Positions 37,850-50,459 of a stretch of 64,000 nt of DNA are shown one piece after another; within the stretch, counting starts at the first letter, position 1; the number at the start of each line of letters is the position of its first letter. A program made the translations under genes and the position numbers. The DNA comes from Physcomitrium patens. Its lineage: Eukaryota > Streptophyta > Bryopsida > Funariales > Funariaceae. Below the pieces are notes generated by a model, which worked only from the letters and a program-made list of their open reading frames with translations, did not search any database and was not told where the DNA came from. Location of the stretch: assembly GCF_000002425.4 (NCBI RefSeq), contig NC_037255.1:1991847-2055846 (forward strand). Reading direction: 5' to 3'.

Positions 37850-40800
37850 ATGCGGAATTTGGAACAGTTGGATTTTGAAGGGCCTGGAGGAGATGGTGAC
37901 TGGGTGACAGCATTTAAGGCAGATGCTGGGCCATGGTCAGGTGAACGGCTTGTGGTTCTCAGTCTATTTGATGGACTTGGCGGAATTTGGCAAGCGCTGA
38001 CCAATCTAGGCATCCCGTTCAGTGGTTACAGTTCTGAAGTGGTAAGCATAAAACCCTCTCTTCAAAAGATAGCATGCCATCTTCAGAGAGAATGTCTCTA
38101 GGATTTGATCTACGCTCAAAGGATTGAATGTCACGTTCACCTCGTGCAGAAGCTTTGTCAATGAGAACTGCGAAATTCTTATTCGGATAAACTTTTGGCT
38201 ATGATGTTTTTTCATTGGAACGCGGTCACCAATTGCGTAGATGTCTTGATAGGAGCGACTATGACGGTCACACCGTGAGCTATTCATTGAATTACCTGGA
38301 GCTTACACTTTTCTTGTGATTTCGTTCGTCGCTGATGGTAATTGATGCGTGGGGTGTTCTGTCAAAGTTGGCGCCAGCAATACAAGTTGTGAAATCCCGG
38401 CATCCCCACGTCAAGCATGTGGGCGATGTTAGGAAGTTGAATCTGTCTGCCATACCTGAGAAGGTGGATCTTGTAGTTGGCGGCTTTCCATGTCAGGATC
38501 TAAGTATTATGGGAAAGAAAGAAGGGTGAGGCTTACAAATTGAGATTGCGTATTTTTTCACTGTTCTTTGAAACATATGCCGGATAATCTTACAATTGTC
38601 TTGATATTTGCGTATACAGTTCAGTATTTCGGATCATGCCCGACGGTTGTTGGATGGTCGTAGTGAGTGAAGCGTAGCTTTAGAAATCTGCGTTTCGGAA
38701 TGACCCTTCTCAGTCGGAGTGCGTTTAGGCGGCATGCTGGAGTTGTGAGTCAGTCTGTGGCTGTTTGCTAAGATATGTACCGTAGAATTAATCTGGAGTA
38801 TGGTTGATTTCAGGGGTATTGGTGATAGCTTCCTATTACTACTGTTATAATTTAAATGATTTTTTTTTTTTTTTTTTCTGCCAGGCTTCATGGAAGTAGA
38901 AGCAAACTCTTCTTCGACCTTCTTCGTGTTTTACAGATTTTCAAACCAAAATGGTATTCTATCGCAACATTTCACTGGGGGAAGTCTAGGTTAATTTTAT
39001 TGTCTCGAGGCACAACTTGGTCTAACTGTGTCGGGCGCCACTCTCGTGTACAGCTATCATGGTGAAGCGTGACATGATCGTTCAATGTTTGTTGTCAGGG
39101 GGACTAGCGAGGATTTTCAATGAAGGTAGACGATTGTAATGTCCATTTGTACATGGCCCGATCTCAATGGTGTTTCTTCACCTCCATTTTCGGTCGCAGG
39201 TTCTTAGTGGAGAATGTTGCATCGATGTCTTGGGTTGACCGAGAGGAAATTACTAGGCATCTGAAAGTGGTTCCCATGGAGCTTGATTCTCAAGAGATCA
39301 CGGCAAGTAAACGTCGTCGTTTGTACTGGACAAATATTCCTCATCCTCCACGGCTGCCTCGCTTACGTGATCATCCATCCACATCCCTCCAAAGCTGCCT
39401 TGAGGGTGCACTTGCACTAGAACAGAAATGCGGGGTAAGTCCTTGATATCTGGATCGAATCGCTTACTTTGTTGATCGTTACATGTTTTTGCTGAATTCA
39501 GTTACTGACTTAGTTGGAGTGCTCAGGTTGTCCTCTGCAACAACCTTTATAAAGGTGGTGGCGCTAGACTGGAACTCGTCTTGGATAATACAATCAATAA
39601 ACTCCGTTACATCAAACAGACGGAGATTGAGTTGCTCATGGGGTATCCCAGGAATTACACTAACGTTGTGGTACGAAGAACCAAGATAACAGAAAAAATT
39701 ATAAAAGCCGTACGGATACCAGAGTAAGACAGCCAAGGATGGCCCGAGCTCTATGTCGTATTGTTGTCTCAATCGCATGTGTTTGAGTTGGCCCTTTTTT
39801 GTAGAACTATTTGTTAGCTAGATTTGTTGCCTGCCAATGTGCCCTTTTGTTCAACCAGGATGTTAACAGGTGTTTGTTATTTGATAGCACAACATAACAT
39901 ATAGAGCCGTTGTCTCAGACATAAAGAGTTCTGGAAGAGAGCCTGAAACGTGCTGTATTATTGTTCTCCTTATTATTGATTCACAGCAGCTTTACTTCCA
40001 GAGCCCATTATATAATCGGGTTAATGTTCTCAGGAAACCTACGGTTGCTCTGCCTAAATCAAGCCCTCCACAAACTCCGTCAATAAGACAGCTGCGCAAG
40101 AACAGGACGTCGCGGACTTTTTTTGCACCACAAGTTTGGGAGAGAAATCCAACTAGGCAGGAAAGCCTTAAGGACCTGGATAGGTGGTTTCTACTTGGAA
40201 ATAGCTTTTCGGTAAGATTCATCTTTCAATCCTTTTTGGACTCTCACAATAAATCAGCTTTTGTAACTGATAATGTAGTCTCAGAAGCATCAAATCTTCT
40301 CCTTTTCACAATTTATGGAATTTGGAATAATGTCGTCGTGGGAATTTCAGGTGCAAGTAATTACGTACCTCACGAGCTCCTTGCTGAAATCTGAAGTTCG
40401 TTTTCATGGAAAAGCAGTGAATATTGTCGGCTCAGTGAGGGAGGAGGAGTTGTCTGCTATGGAACCTGGTGATGTATGCTCCTTTTCTTTCATGTGTGAT
40501 TAATGCCCTCCTCTTGGTATATTTTGAACATGTGCTCAAACAGGTGACTTTTCCTTGTCATAGTGCAATCTTGTCTCTCTTGCATAATGGTTCCTGTTTC
40601 TATATCGATTGTTGTACAACTGGAATTAATGAGCTATCGCAACATGGTGTTTTACCATTGGCTATTACACAACTAATACGATCTTGACCTAATAACCATG
40701 TGACCATTGCTTGTTGGTAGGTATGGGCTTTATTCAATGAGCATGGGCGACCAAACTGGTACGCCGTCATTCAGTCGCGAACTGGGGACAGATTCTCTGA

Positions 40801-42621
40801 AATTCCGGATGCTACCGGAAAACGGAGTATCACAAAGCTGCCGCTCAGCATTGAAATGTGAGATTTTGTTGTCTACAAACGTTTTAGTTTATGCTCTTCC
40901 CTTTTAACGATTGATAATTCACTTTTTAATCTTGTTCAGCATGCTAGCTCTCTTGAAGTATCCGAATGCCTTCACTATGTTTAGTAATCGGTTTTTTTGA
41001 TGATTTGTCTTTAAGATGATGCCGTAGTATTTTCTACAAATTGCAGGAAATATCTGGAAATGACGCCTGCTTATGCCAAGGACGAAGTAGATGAGTGGAA
41101 TCCACAGCGAGGTTCTGGTTTACTGAAGCTACGTGACGTAGTAGATATTCAAGACAATTGGCAAGCATTTTCTCACAGGTGCACACATCATTTTCTTTTC
41201 CAACAATGTTGGATCGATGCCAAGTACCTTTTATGCACCAAATCTAATTCTTGTCTCTCTGACATTGTACAAATTCTTGATGAATCTTATGCTGTTTAAT
41301 CAACCTCTTAAAATACATGAAGTTACAAGGTTGATGAAATTCCATGAAGTCCTAAAAGGACGTGAATACGAGTGGAATTCTCCGACCACCAAACATAGAT
41401 GGAGACCTATTCCCACTACTGAATATTTTTAATTGCATATTGGGGGTTGTTGGGTTCTTCAAACCAGGGTGACGAGCTATGTGAAATTCGAAAACTCTTA
41501 TTTTGTGTACCCAGGAAACGACGAGGTTTGGGCTGTTTATCATGCCGAAACTTTGAGTCGTTATTTTGTGGTAAGTTTATTACTTGAAATAGGATATCGT
41601 CTGACTCTGAACTAGAATGTTCATTCGATACGTGGAAAATCTTTGGCTGTCGTGAATAGTATGTAGAACAGAGTCAATGATGCAGTCAGAAGTGCAACAC
41701 TCTGCTCGAAGAAAACACTCATATCTTGGACTTATATGATGCTTTGGGAGCCGCGACACTATATTTACAGGGAATACTGGCATGATCGGCACAAGATTGT
41801 TACTATTAATTTTCCTGTTCAAATTATCATGGATGTTCTGGTGTTTCCAAGACCTCGAATTCATACTGATATGATGTGTGTTGGCAGTATGTGGTAGAAA
41901 GCACGATTATTTGCGCCAGATTACTTAATGACAAACCGGGACAAGATGAAGGATTTCTCGCACGATGCTTGCTTTTGCAAAAAACTACAGAACACGAAGT
42001 TTACCTGTATGATTTCTTATCTGTATTGTACATCATTTCTTATAACTAAAATTCATGTTTTCATAAGTATCTGTGTTTCAGTTGTAGCTTCAGACATTGG
42101 TCATTTCAATACCTATTTTTTCATGTTCTACAAGGTTCATGGTCCAGTTCTGTAATTTCGTGTAAATGGGTGTTAGGATTGGGCTCGTACAAAGCACCAG
42201 TCACTGATTTTTGCACCGCTCTCTGAATATTCTGTGTTTTATAAATGTGACCAGAAAAACTTCTAAAGAGGTGGAGCTTAGTGATATCCAACCCTTCTGC
42301 TTTAGAGTGCCGTTTCATATCAAGAACGAGGCAAATCTGTTGAAAGTGGAGGTATCTGGTGTCAAGAGCCGACAAAGCATGAAAGCCGACAGAGAAACGA
42401 CTGCAGGGTATAAGAGAAGGAAGCAGGGCCAAGGTGAATCAGATGATGATGACGACCTTGATGATGTTGACAACAACTCCCCTGAAGACGTTAATGCTGA
42501 TGGTACCACTGCAGAGGAAATGTTGGCTGAAGATGAAGCCATAGAGGTCATGAATGGGGGTTTGGAGGTGGTCGTGGCCCTTCCTGACGATATTGGTGAT
42601 ACGAATGGAGGGACACACTGA
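37850..42621 (+). CDS. DNMT3: DNMT3-like DNA cytosine-5 methyltransferase with DUF3444-like C-terminus, twelve exons
   Basis: Predicted nuclear de novo methyltransferase. Exons: 37,850-38,041, 38,368-38,525, 38,885-38,953, 39,200-39,434, 39,527-39,670, 39,987-40,211, 40,351-40,473, 40,721-40,857, 41,047-41,178, 41,468-41,570, 41,888-42,006 and 42,255-42,621. All borders are GT/AG and every phase joins, giving 2,004 bases, 667 residues. Motif I is VVLSLFDGLGG (35-45), motif IV GGFPCQDLS (102-110, catalytic Cys106), motif VI LVENV (142-146), motif VIII KRRRLYWTNIP (177-187) and motif X LGNSFSVQV (336-344). The canonical order rules out DRM, and the ENV and RRRLYWTNIP context fits DNMT3 better than MET1 or CMT. 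The C-terminal half has paired DUF3444-like segments (VWALFNEHGRPNWYAVIQ at 383, DEVWAVYHAETLSRYF at 490, FCFRVPFHI near 560), then a basic KRRKQ and an acidic tail. No PWWP or ADD domain precedes the catalytic part. The N-terminus is uncertain. Confidence 0.88.
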
Positions 42622-43327
42622 GACCTATCAGAAATGAGCTTTGTACAAGTAAATGATGTTTCCACTTAGGAAACCTGCAGCACTCCGGAAATCGGAGTAA
42701 AAGATGCCACTAAGGTTAGAAATCAATTGCACATCAAATAATCTCGATTCGAAGTTGGATTTCTAAACCACCATGCCTACGTCAAAGAAACTCACATCTC
42801 TGAAATCTCACGAGGGTGGGCACATCGGAGGATACAGTTTCCAGCTCTTTTCTGTACGTAAACCAGGAATTTGACAATTGACTGCATTTTTCAAATTTTG
42901 TTGCCGTGGAGCTTGTGATGAAGTTGCGCGCTATGTTCCTCTAGCTGCTAGAAACCGACTTCTTTCAAATAGGTGATAGAGATGACTTTCTGTACAGAAT
43001 TTGCAACTGTACCCTTCACGTTTCATGTTGCTCTTGGTCAGAAAAAACACATAAGTTCATGGGTAAATTCCACCGTTAGAGCCAAACTATACTCTCTTAC
43101 ATTTTTCCATGTCATTCACGGATATTTTTCTAGCTGTTTCAAAACTGTCTTTGAGTTGGTAGCGGGAGGAGGATCGAGTTATTTTACTTCAACTCAGATA
43201 AAGTCGAAGGTTTACCTCAAACAAATCAAAATTTTCATTTCAATGATATTATTATTTTGGTGAAATTTCTGGTTACAATAAAAAAACGTGGAGAGTTCTA
43301 ATAATGCCTTTACCTAACTAACTACTC

Positions 43328-43394
<67 letters not shown>

Positions 43395-44601
43395 TACTCT
43401 CTTACACAATTAAATGGACTATAGGATTTCTGAAGTGTTTGATGAAAAAAAATATTTAATGTATTATGGATTCTGTTAATGTTATTTAAAAACATGTGTT
43501 ATGTTTTTATCTACTTCTTTTATTCTTGTTCTTTTTTATCTTTGCCAGTATTATAACTTTGAAAGTATAAATTTTAAATTTATTCTTTTAAAATTCTTTC
43601 AAAATTTGAAAGTTGTCTATCATTAAGCATTAATGATCCATAATAATCTTGAACTACTAAAACATCTCATGTTGTTTCTAAGTTTGGATACATGAAATCT
43701 AAAAGGTTAGTGGTTCAATTTGCAAAAGCAAAATTTCAACTATATTCAATAAAATCTTATAAAATATTTATACTTAGGTCAAATAAATTTTAAAAATAAT
43801 TTATTTAATTAATTATTCATATTTTAAATTTCATAATAACTATTTTTTGTAAAATTATAGAAGTATAATTATAATAAGAATAGAAATATAAAAATAAAAA
43901 CTATGATAAATTGTTGTTATGAAGAATCAAGTTATAATAAAGATTAAATAAAATACTTGTATTTTATAAGTAAACTTTGAATTATAATTAAATTTATAAA
44001 GTAATTTATTTATCTTAAAAATAAATAGCTTTATATTTAATTTATTATTTTCATAATATATTTAAGAATTGATAATAATCTTTTATATTTATTATCAATT
44101 ATGATTTATTTTTAATTTTAAAATATTAAATTGACCTACCTTTACGATTCTTTAAATTGACCTATCTTTGATCTTACCATCTTATATTACATCATATATT
44201 TTTCACTAATCCAAAGAAGGTTATCTTTGATTCATAATGAATTTGTCTTTAACATCTATGAAATAGATTTTAAAGCCAACCTTACATGTGTGCATTGAAA
44301 TCATTCCAATCTGTCCATATAATAAATTATAATATTATCACAAACATACATATTGATTCCAATAATTACTTAGATAATATAAATAGATAAAAGTAAGTAA
44401 AAGTAGATTAATTTGATAATATCTTATAAAAAAAACTTCTTAGAAGCTTCATAGATGTGATTTCATCTTTATATGTATCTATAGGTAATTGATAAGTTAG
44501 AAACTTTGCCAACAAGTTAGCTATGTGTCACATGTATTGGTAGCTTGTGGTACAAGCTAATCATGTAGTACAAATATAAAAAACTTGCCTTGCAAGCTAA
44601 G
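42622..44601. other. 3' flank of the DNMT3-like gene and AT-rich spacer
   Basis: About 700 bases of ordinary composition downstream of the stop, including presumed 3' UTR, are followed by a microsatellite and then AT-rich, CpG-poor DNA up to the left LTR of element A. No gene was seen. Confidence 0.6.
43313..43389. repeat. (CTAA)n and (AT)n compound microsatellite
   Basis: Roughly ten CTAA units, the first few interrupted, are followed directly by a TA run of about 28 bases. It sits at the boundary between genic DNA and the retrotransposon-rich part. Confidence 0.9.
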
Positions 44602-45131
44602 TGTTATTCTTGTTGTATTCAAGCTTCAGTATACCAAAGCAATTGAACTAATAGAGGTAGGTTCGAACATGGAGAAAGACTGATTATATGAATTGGATCT
44701 GTTAGTGTCACAATTGACTGTATTCTGGCTTTCTAAAATCCAGTATCAAACTACAAAACACCGAGGCTTACTACTTCCATCTTAATTCAACCCATAATCC
44801 ATTCTATGATTAACAATTTAATAATACTTCTTTCAATCACAATTTTTCATAAGCAAATAATAAAAAAAAACAAAGAGGTAGTACCAAGCATACCTCGGCT
44901 TACGACTCTCACAGTCTGGCTCTCGGCTTACTTTTCTCAACCTATTTATCCTACCAAAAAGATGATCCATCAGCCAACGGATTTCAAAAGTTATGACCTT
45001 TTGAATTCGTAACCATTTATTCCACTAATAACCTACTATTACTAAGTAAACTGCCTAACCATAAGTCTAATTCTCAAGGTTGTCAATAATCAACTAGTAA
45101 CTTACCACAAAGTTTATTTACCTATTCTACA
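44602..45131 (-). repeat. 3' LTR of element A
   Basis: A 530-base copy of the right LTR (49,891-50,419), TG...CA bounded, with many scattered differences from it. That indicates an old insertion. Confidence 0.92.
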
Positions 45132-45717
45132 TAGCCCCACTCCTAATTATGCAGCATCATCGTAAATATTATTTAGCCTCAACTTATAAAGACGTAGCAG
45201 CGTTGGCTTCTTCAGTCAATGGCGTTGGCTTACCACCTTTTGAAATGGTGACCTTCTCATCTTTACATCTTCATCGTCTACCTCGGTGTTCAATGGTTCT
45301 CCATCCAAACACGCCATCAGATCTTCATTCAACAAACTCAATTCCCATACCTAAAACTCACGTCGGGCAATTTGATTGTCACGCTCCTCCAACATCTTCT
45401 GCCATTCTTCTGTCGGTTTCAAAGGTATCTCCGAAGGCATTATCGCTGAAATTGGTATATTCGTCCGCACTAAATTATTGGCCTCCTTCTCTAATGCAAC
45501 CAATTGAGTCTACAACATCACAACCTCTACCTGCAACCACTCTTGCTGTTCCTTCCAATCGGTCTCCATCCTTACTTTCTCAGATACCATGTTCGCCATC
45601 TTCTCCTTAACCACAAAAGAAAACACAATGCTTGTCAAGAGCCCCCCTCTTACTTCTTACTACGGTCCAATCAATTGAGTCGACTCCCTCTTTTGTAACA
45701 AAAAATCCGTCCTTAGT

Positions 45718-48152
45718 TTATGTATAGTAAAGTTTAAGCCAATTGCCATTGATCCGTGTCGTAAATTTAGTACCCATAAAATCTTCCAATTGTACCGAAC
45801 CATTTGGAAATCCGTCAATAACTTGATATGGCCCATGCCATTGAACTTGAAATTTTTCTGATTTTTTTTTTAAATTGATTATCGTAAAGAAGTACCAAAT
45901 CATTTGGTATAAAAACCTTTGGTCTAAGCTTACTATCATAATAAATCTTCTTTTGTTTTTGTGTAGTTTCCATTATCATTAATGCATTGGCTCTAATTTC
46001 ATCTAATTTTTTCAATTCTTTTAAACGGTGCCGTAATGAATCTTGATCTCACAATCTATTATCTATAGCAATTCGTAAACTTTGGACTTCCAATTCAATA
46101 GGTAAGATTGCTTCTTGGCCATAAACCAATTGGAAAGGGGTAGCATTGGTAGTAACTTTATATGCAGTACGGTATGCCCATAAAGCTGCAAACAACTTAG
46201 TGTCCCAATCTGTTCCCGCTCCTGAAACTGCTTTTGTTAAGATTTTACATAAAATTCTATTAGTCTTTTTTGTTTGTCCATTGGCTCTAGGATAATACGG
46301 TGTAGTCTTTCGATGTTTTATCTTGTATTTAGCCATGAGTGCTTCGATTGTACTATTTATGAAATGAGTTCTTCAATCACTAACAAATTCTTGTGGACAA
46401 CCAAACCGTATAATAATATTTTCATACAAAAAGGTTGCTACTATACTTGCACTATCGGTTTTTATAGCTATGGTTTCAGCCCATTTTGTTACGTAATCCA
46501 TTGCTACCAATATATACCATTTTTGTCCATTTCTCGAGGCTGGTACAATTGGTCTCAAAAAATCAATTCCCCATTTTTCAAAAGGCGCTTCAGCCAAAAT
46601 TGGTACCAATGGCATTGTTGAAGTTCTAGTAGGTCGACCCATTCTCTGACATGGGTCACAATGATGGATGAATTGGTGGGCATCTCCAAATATTAAGCCA
46701 CCAATAACTAGCATATAAAGCTTTACGAGCTGTGCTTTCCCCCGCAAAATGTCGACTACAACTGTCTAAGTGGCAACCTTCCAATATAGTATGCACTTCA
46801 GTCTGATAAATATAGTATTGCAAAACTCCATCCTTGCCTTGTTTATATAAAGCTTCATCAATCATCGTATAAGGTGCACATTTTAATATTAAGCATCATT
46901 TAAGCTTTTCATTAAAATTAGGTGGAAAGGTTTGAAATGTCAAGTATTGAATTATTTCACTATACTATGGAGTAATTACATCTACTGCAAACAGTCCCGC
47001 ATCAGGTAGTGCATCGTTAATGGGTTCATTACCTAATATATTGGATAATTGAGATAAATGGTCCACATTGAAATGTGATTTTTCTAGTCTTACCTGAATA
47101 ATAAAGTCAAATTCTTACAAGAGTAGAACCCATCATGCAATACGACCATTCAATTGAGGCTTATTAATCATATATTTTAAAGCATCATGGTCGACATGGA
47201 AAATAAATTTATAACCAAGAAGATAATGTCGAAACTTTTGTACGGAATAAATCATTCTCAATGCTTCTCTTTCGGTTGTTGTATAATTTCTTTCCGCTGC
47301 TACCAATTGATGATAAGCATAATAAATAGGGTGATCAAAACCCCGGTCATCTTTCTGGCTTAGCACAGAACCAATTGCGACATTAAATGCATCTACATAA
47401 ACTTGGAATGGTTTTGTCTAACAAGGTGCCACCAATATTGATGCTGAAACCAATTTCTGTTTCAATGTTTCGAATGCAATTGTACATTCTTTTGTCCAAA
47501 ATGGACTGATTCCATCGGTTGGTGGTTTCTTCAAGAGATTTGTTAAGGGAAGGCATATAGCTACGAATAGATAGATAAATCACCGATAATAACTGACATG
47601 GCTGACAAATGCTAGAACACCCGTAATAGTGTCTGGTTGCTTTAATTCTACTATAATCTTTTTTTTATCCGGATCTGTAGTAATGCCTGCCATCAAAACT
47701 ATATGACCCAATAATTTACCAGAAGACACACCAAATTGGTATTTTTTTGAATTTAAAGAAATTCCATATTTGGCACATTGATTCAAATATTGACCAAGAC
47801 ATTCTAAGTGACAGGCTCTAATACTAAATGTACAGAAATCATCTAGAAATATTTCCATTGAAATTCGTAGATAATCTTGGAATGATTATGTCATTACCCT
47901 TTGAAATGTAGCTAGTGCATTACAAAGCCCAAATGGCATAACCTTATAGGCAAAGGTCCCCCAATCCGTAGTAAAAATAATTTTTAACTAGTCTTCTTTT
48001 ACAATCTTAACTTGATTATAACTGAAGAATCCATCAAGAAATGAATAACATTCATGTTTAGTAATGGCATTTAATATACTATCCATAAATGATAAAAGAA
48101 AATAATCCTTCTTGGTAGTCGCATTTAATTTTCAGAAATCTTGACAGATGCA
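45718..48152 (-). pseudogene. Element A pol remnant: RT, RNase H and integrase
   Basis: Minus-strand fragments in order: partial RT with a FLDD catalytic box (47,858-47,580, MEIFLDDFCTFS), RNase H (47,366-47,133, AAERNYTTTEREALRMIYS), the integrase zinc finger (near 46,865-46,656, ILEGCHLDS, then HHCDPCQRMGRPTR), the integrase core (46,747-46,373, EKWGIDFLRP and MDYVTKWAE; 46,336-46,049, TPYYPRANGQTKK), and a GPY-type end (45,870-45,718, VQWHGPYQVIDGFPNGSV). Frames change between blocks, so it is not translatable. No chromodomain was seen. Confidence 0.85.
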
Positions 48153-48492
48153 TCATTCTTCTTGCATCTCCATCTGGCATATTGGGTGTCTCCACCGGTA
48201 CATACCTACTAGGCTTGTTCCATGTAGGGTTAGAAAATGATCCTAGTTGTCTCATTGGTATGGAGGGTACTTGGTTTGATGACGCCGATGGAGCATATTG
48301 CTAATACCTCTGCTGCTCCTTCCTGTAGTTCTGAGGGTTTGATGTAGACCCCTGATTAAAATTGGAACTTTAAAAATTATTGAATGTTTGATTTTGTTGA
48401 TTAGATCGATTTCCATTTCATCCATACGTACTTCCCGTTTGAACTTGATTGACTTTCCATTGAGTCAGTGGAATCATGTTCTGATTACTGAA

Positions 48493-49404
48493 TTATTGTT
48501 GCCTTTGTAAATGCCAGCAGTTTTGGATAGGGTGCTTTCCTCCGCAAAATGTACATTGAACACCCGTTTGTCTGGGTGATGGACATTCCGTATCAAAGTG
48601 ACCTGGTTCCTTACAATTATTATACCATACATTAGGTCTCGTATTAGAAGGCTTATATTGTTTCTCTTTATCTTTAACCAAATTCACAGCCAATTCTTCC
48701 ATCATCTTTGTTAGATTTAATAACAAGGCCTCATTTGGATCTTTAACAACTGCATTTGTAAACAACTCTGATTGTTGATAGGTTGGCAATGTAAAATAAG
48801 GTATCATCGTTATTGGCGCTATTGCTTGGAATGGTGTAGCATTAATTGGTTGTTGCAACATAACATTCTTCACATTGGAAGCAACCATTTGTGGATAATT
48901 ATCCATCGATACATTTCTCGGTTGTATTTGTTGGCTTCCTAAACTTGGAATCATTGTGGCCCCTACTGTTAACAATTGGTCATAATGACATTCTTTCCAC
49001 ACCTTTACTTGTGCCAATGATGCCTCTACCATAGCTGGTCGAGCCTCTTTTACAAACATTTTTAATTCTAGTGGATGCAAACCGTTAATTAATATCGACA
49101 ATATAAACGCATCTAGCATTTGATTATTTGACCATTTACAAAGTATATCCGTGATCTCACCATAATAGGACTCTACGAATTTCTCTGCAAATATCTTTCT
49201 ATTCATAAAACTTTCTCGAAGCCGATCTTCAAATCCAATTGGTCTAAAATGGGTTAAGAAGGCATTCCTCAAGGCTTCCCAATTGAGAAATCTATCCACT
49301 GATTGTCGAATATACCATTCAAAAGTTGTATCTTTTAAAGTTGCTGGCAACCATTTCAACCAAATGTCTTCAGTTCTACCATTATTAGCTACGTAGGTTG
49401 TCAA
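48493..49404 (-). pseudogene. Element A gag (capsid and zinc knuckle)
   Basis: A 303-residue open stretch with the gypsy gag core (WLKWLPATLKDTTFEWYIRQ, LRNAFLTHFRPIGFEDRL). It ends with two knuckle-like motifs: one lacking its first Cys (WYNNCKEPGHFDTEC) and one CTFCGGKHPIQNC. An upstream TGA interrupts the true N-terminus. Very similar to element B gag (53,724-54,719). Confidence 0.88.
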
Positions 49405-49890
49405 GAATTGAGATATATGGTGATCGGGATCAGAGCCCTGCCAACCACTAAAAGTAGGTAATGGTGCCTCACTTGTAGTTCGGTCTCCTACTACTCACAT
49501 TTGTATTGCAATTGGTACTTTTGGCACTCCTGCGACCATTGGTGTTATCATTGGTCTCCTTACTATTTGAATCTGAATTTTTCTTCCTTTGGTTTTTCTT
49601 GGACCTGCAATTTCTTTTTGTCATTCTTGTAGGATATTTCTTATGCGTAATTATTCATATCTTTCTTTTGCTTGTCGATTAATTCTTTGATAATCCTCTC
49701 TCTCATGATTATCACTCATAATCTTTCATTCTTCTTTACAAAATCAATACTCCCTTGAATTATAACTCACATATTTGTAACTCTAAAACTGGTTCTTCTC
49801 ACGTTCTCATTCAACATATAATTCCATCTCCTATACAATCAATTTCTAAAATTTCATATTGTTATCATTTCCTTGGCAGCGACGCCAAAA

Positions 49891-50419
49891 TGTTGTTCTT
49901 GTTGTGTTCAAGCTTCAGTATACCAAAGCAATTGAAGTAATAGAAGTGGGTTCGAACATGGAAAAAGACTAGTTATATGAATTGGGTCTGTTAGTGTCAC
50001 AATTGATTGTATTTTGGCTATCTAAAATCAAGTATCAAAGTACAAAACACCGAGGCTTACTACTTCCATCTTAATTCAATCCATAATTCATTCTACGATT
50101 ATCAATTCAATAATACTTCTCTCAATTACAATTCTTCATAAGCAAATAATAAAGAAAACAAAGAGGTAGCACCAAACTTACCTTGGCTTATGACTCTCAC
50201 AGTTTGGCTCTCGGCTTACTTTCCTCAACCTATTTATCCTATCAAAAAGATGATCCATCAGCCAGCAAATTCTAAAGGTTATGATCCTTTGAATTTATAA
50301 CTATTTATTCCACTAACAACCTATTATTACCAACTAAACTGCCTAACTATAAGTCTAATTCTCAAGGTAGTCAATAACCAACTAGTAATTTACCACAAAG
50401 TTTATTTACCTATTCTTCA
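49891..50419 (-). repeat. 5' LTR of element A
   Basis: A 529-base LTR, pair of 44,602-45,131. The primer binding site lies immediately inside it at about 49,890-49,872. Confidence 0.92.
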
Positions 50420-50459
50420 CTAAAATACATGTCTTACAAATTTGATACATGCTGGAGGT

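Larger units (their letters stand above)
44602..50419 (-). mobile_element. Element A: decayed full-length Ty3/gypsy LTR retrotransposon
   Basis: Two direct LTRs (44,602-45,131 and 49,891-50,419) bound gag and pol remnants read on the minus strand. Each LTR begins TG and ends CA. The flanking five bases are CTAAG on the left and CTAAA on the right, a target duplication with one change. Next to the 5' LTR the minus strand reads TTTTGGCGTCGCTGCC, a primer binding site of the tRNA-Asp type used by Tat/Athila-like elements. A purine tract (GGAGTGGGG) precedes the 3' LTR. Order gag, RT, RNase H, IN is gypsy-type. Many stops and frameshifts, plus a deletion of the protease region, make it non-autonomous. 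Confidence 0.93.

Noticed and set aside
39671..39727. Stop codon ending the methyltransferase before motif X
   Set aside because: A GTACGA donor at 39,671 removes the stop in phase, and the next exon supplies motif X.
37850..42621. Assignment as DRM, MET1 or CMT
   Set aside because: Motif order is I-IV-VI-VIII-X (not rearranged as in DRM), and there is no BAH or chromodomain near the catalytic motifs.
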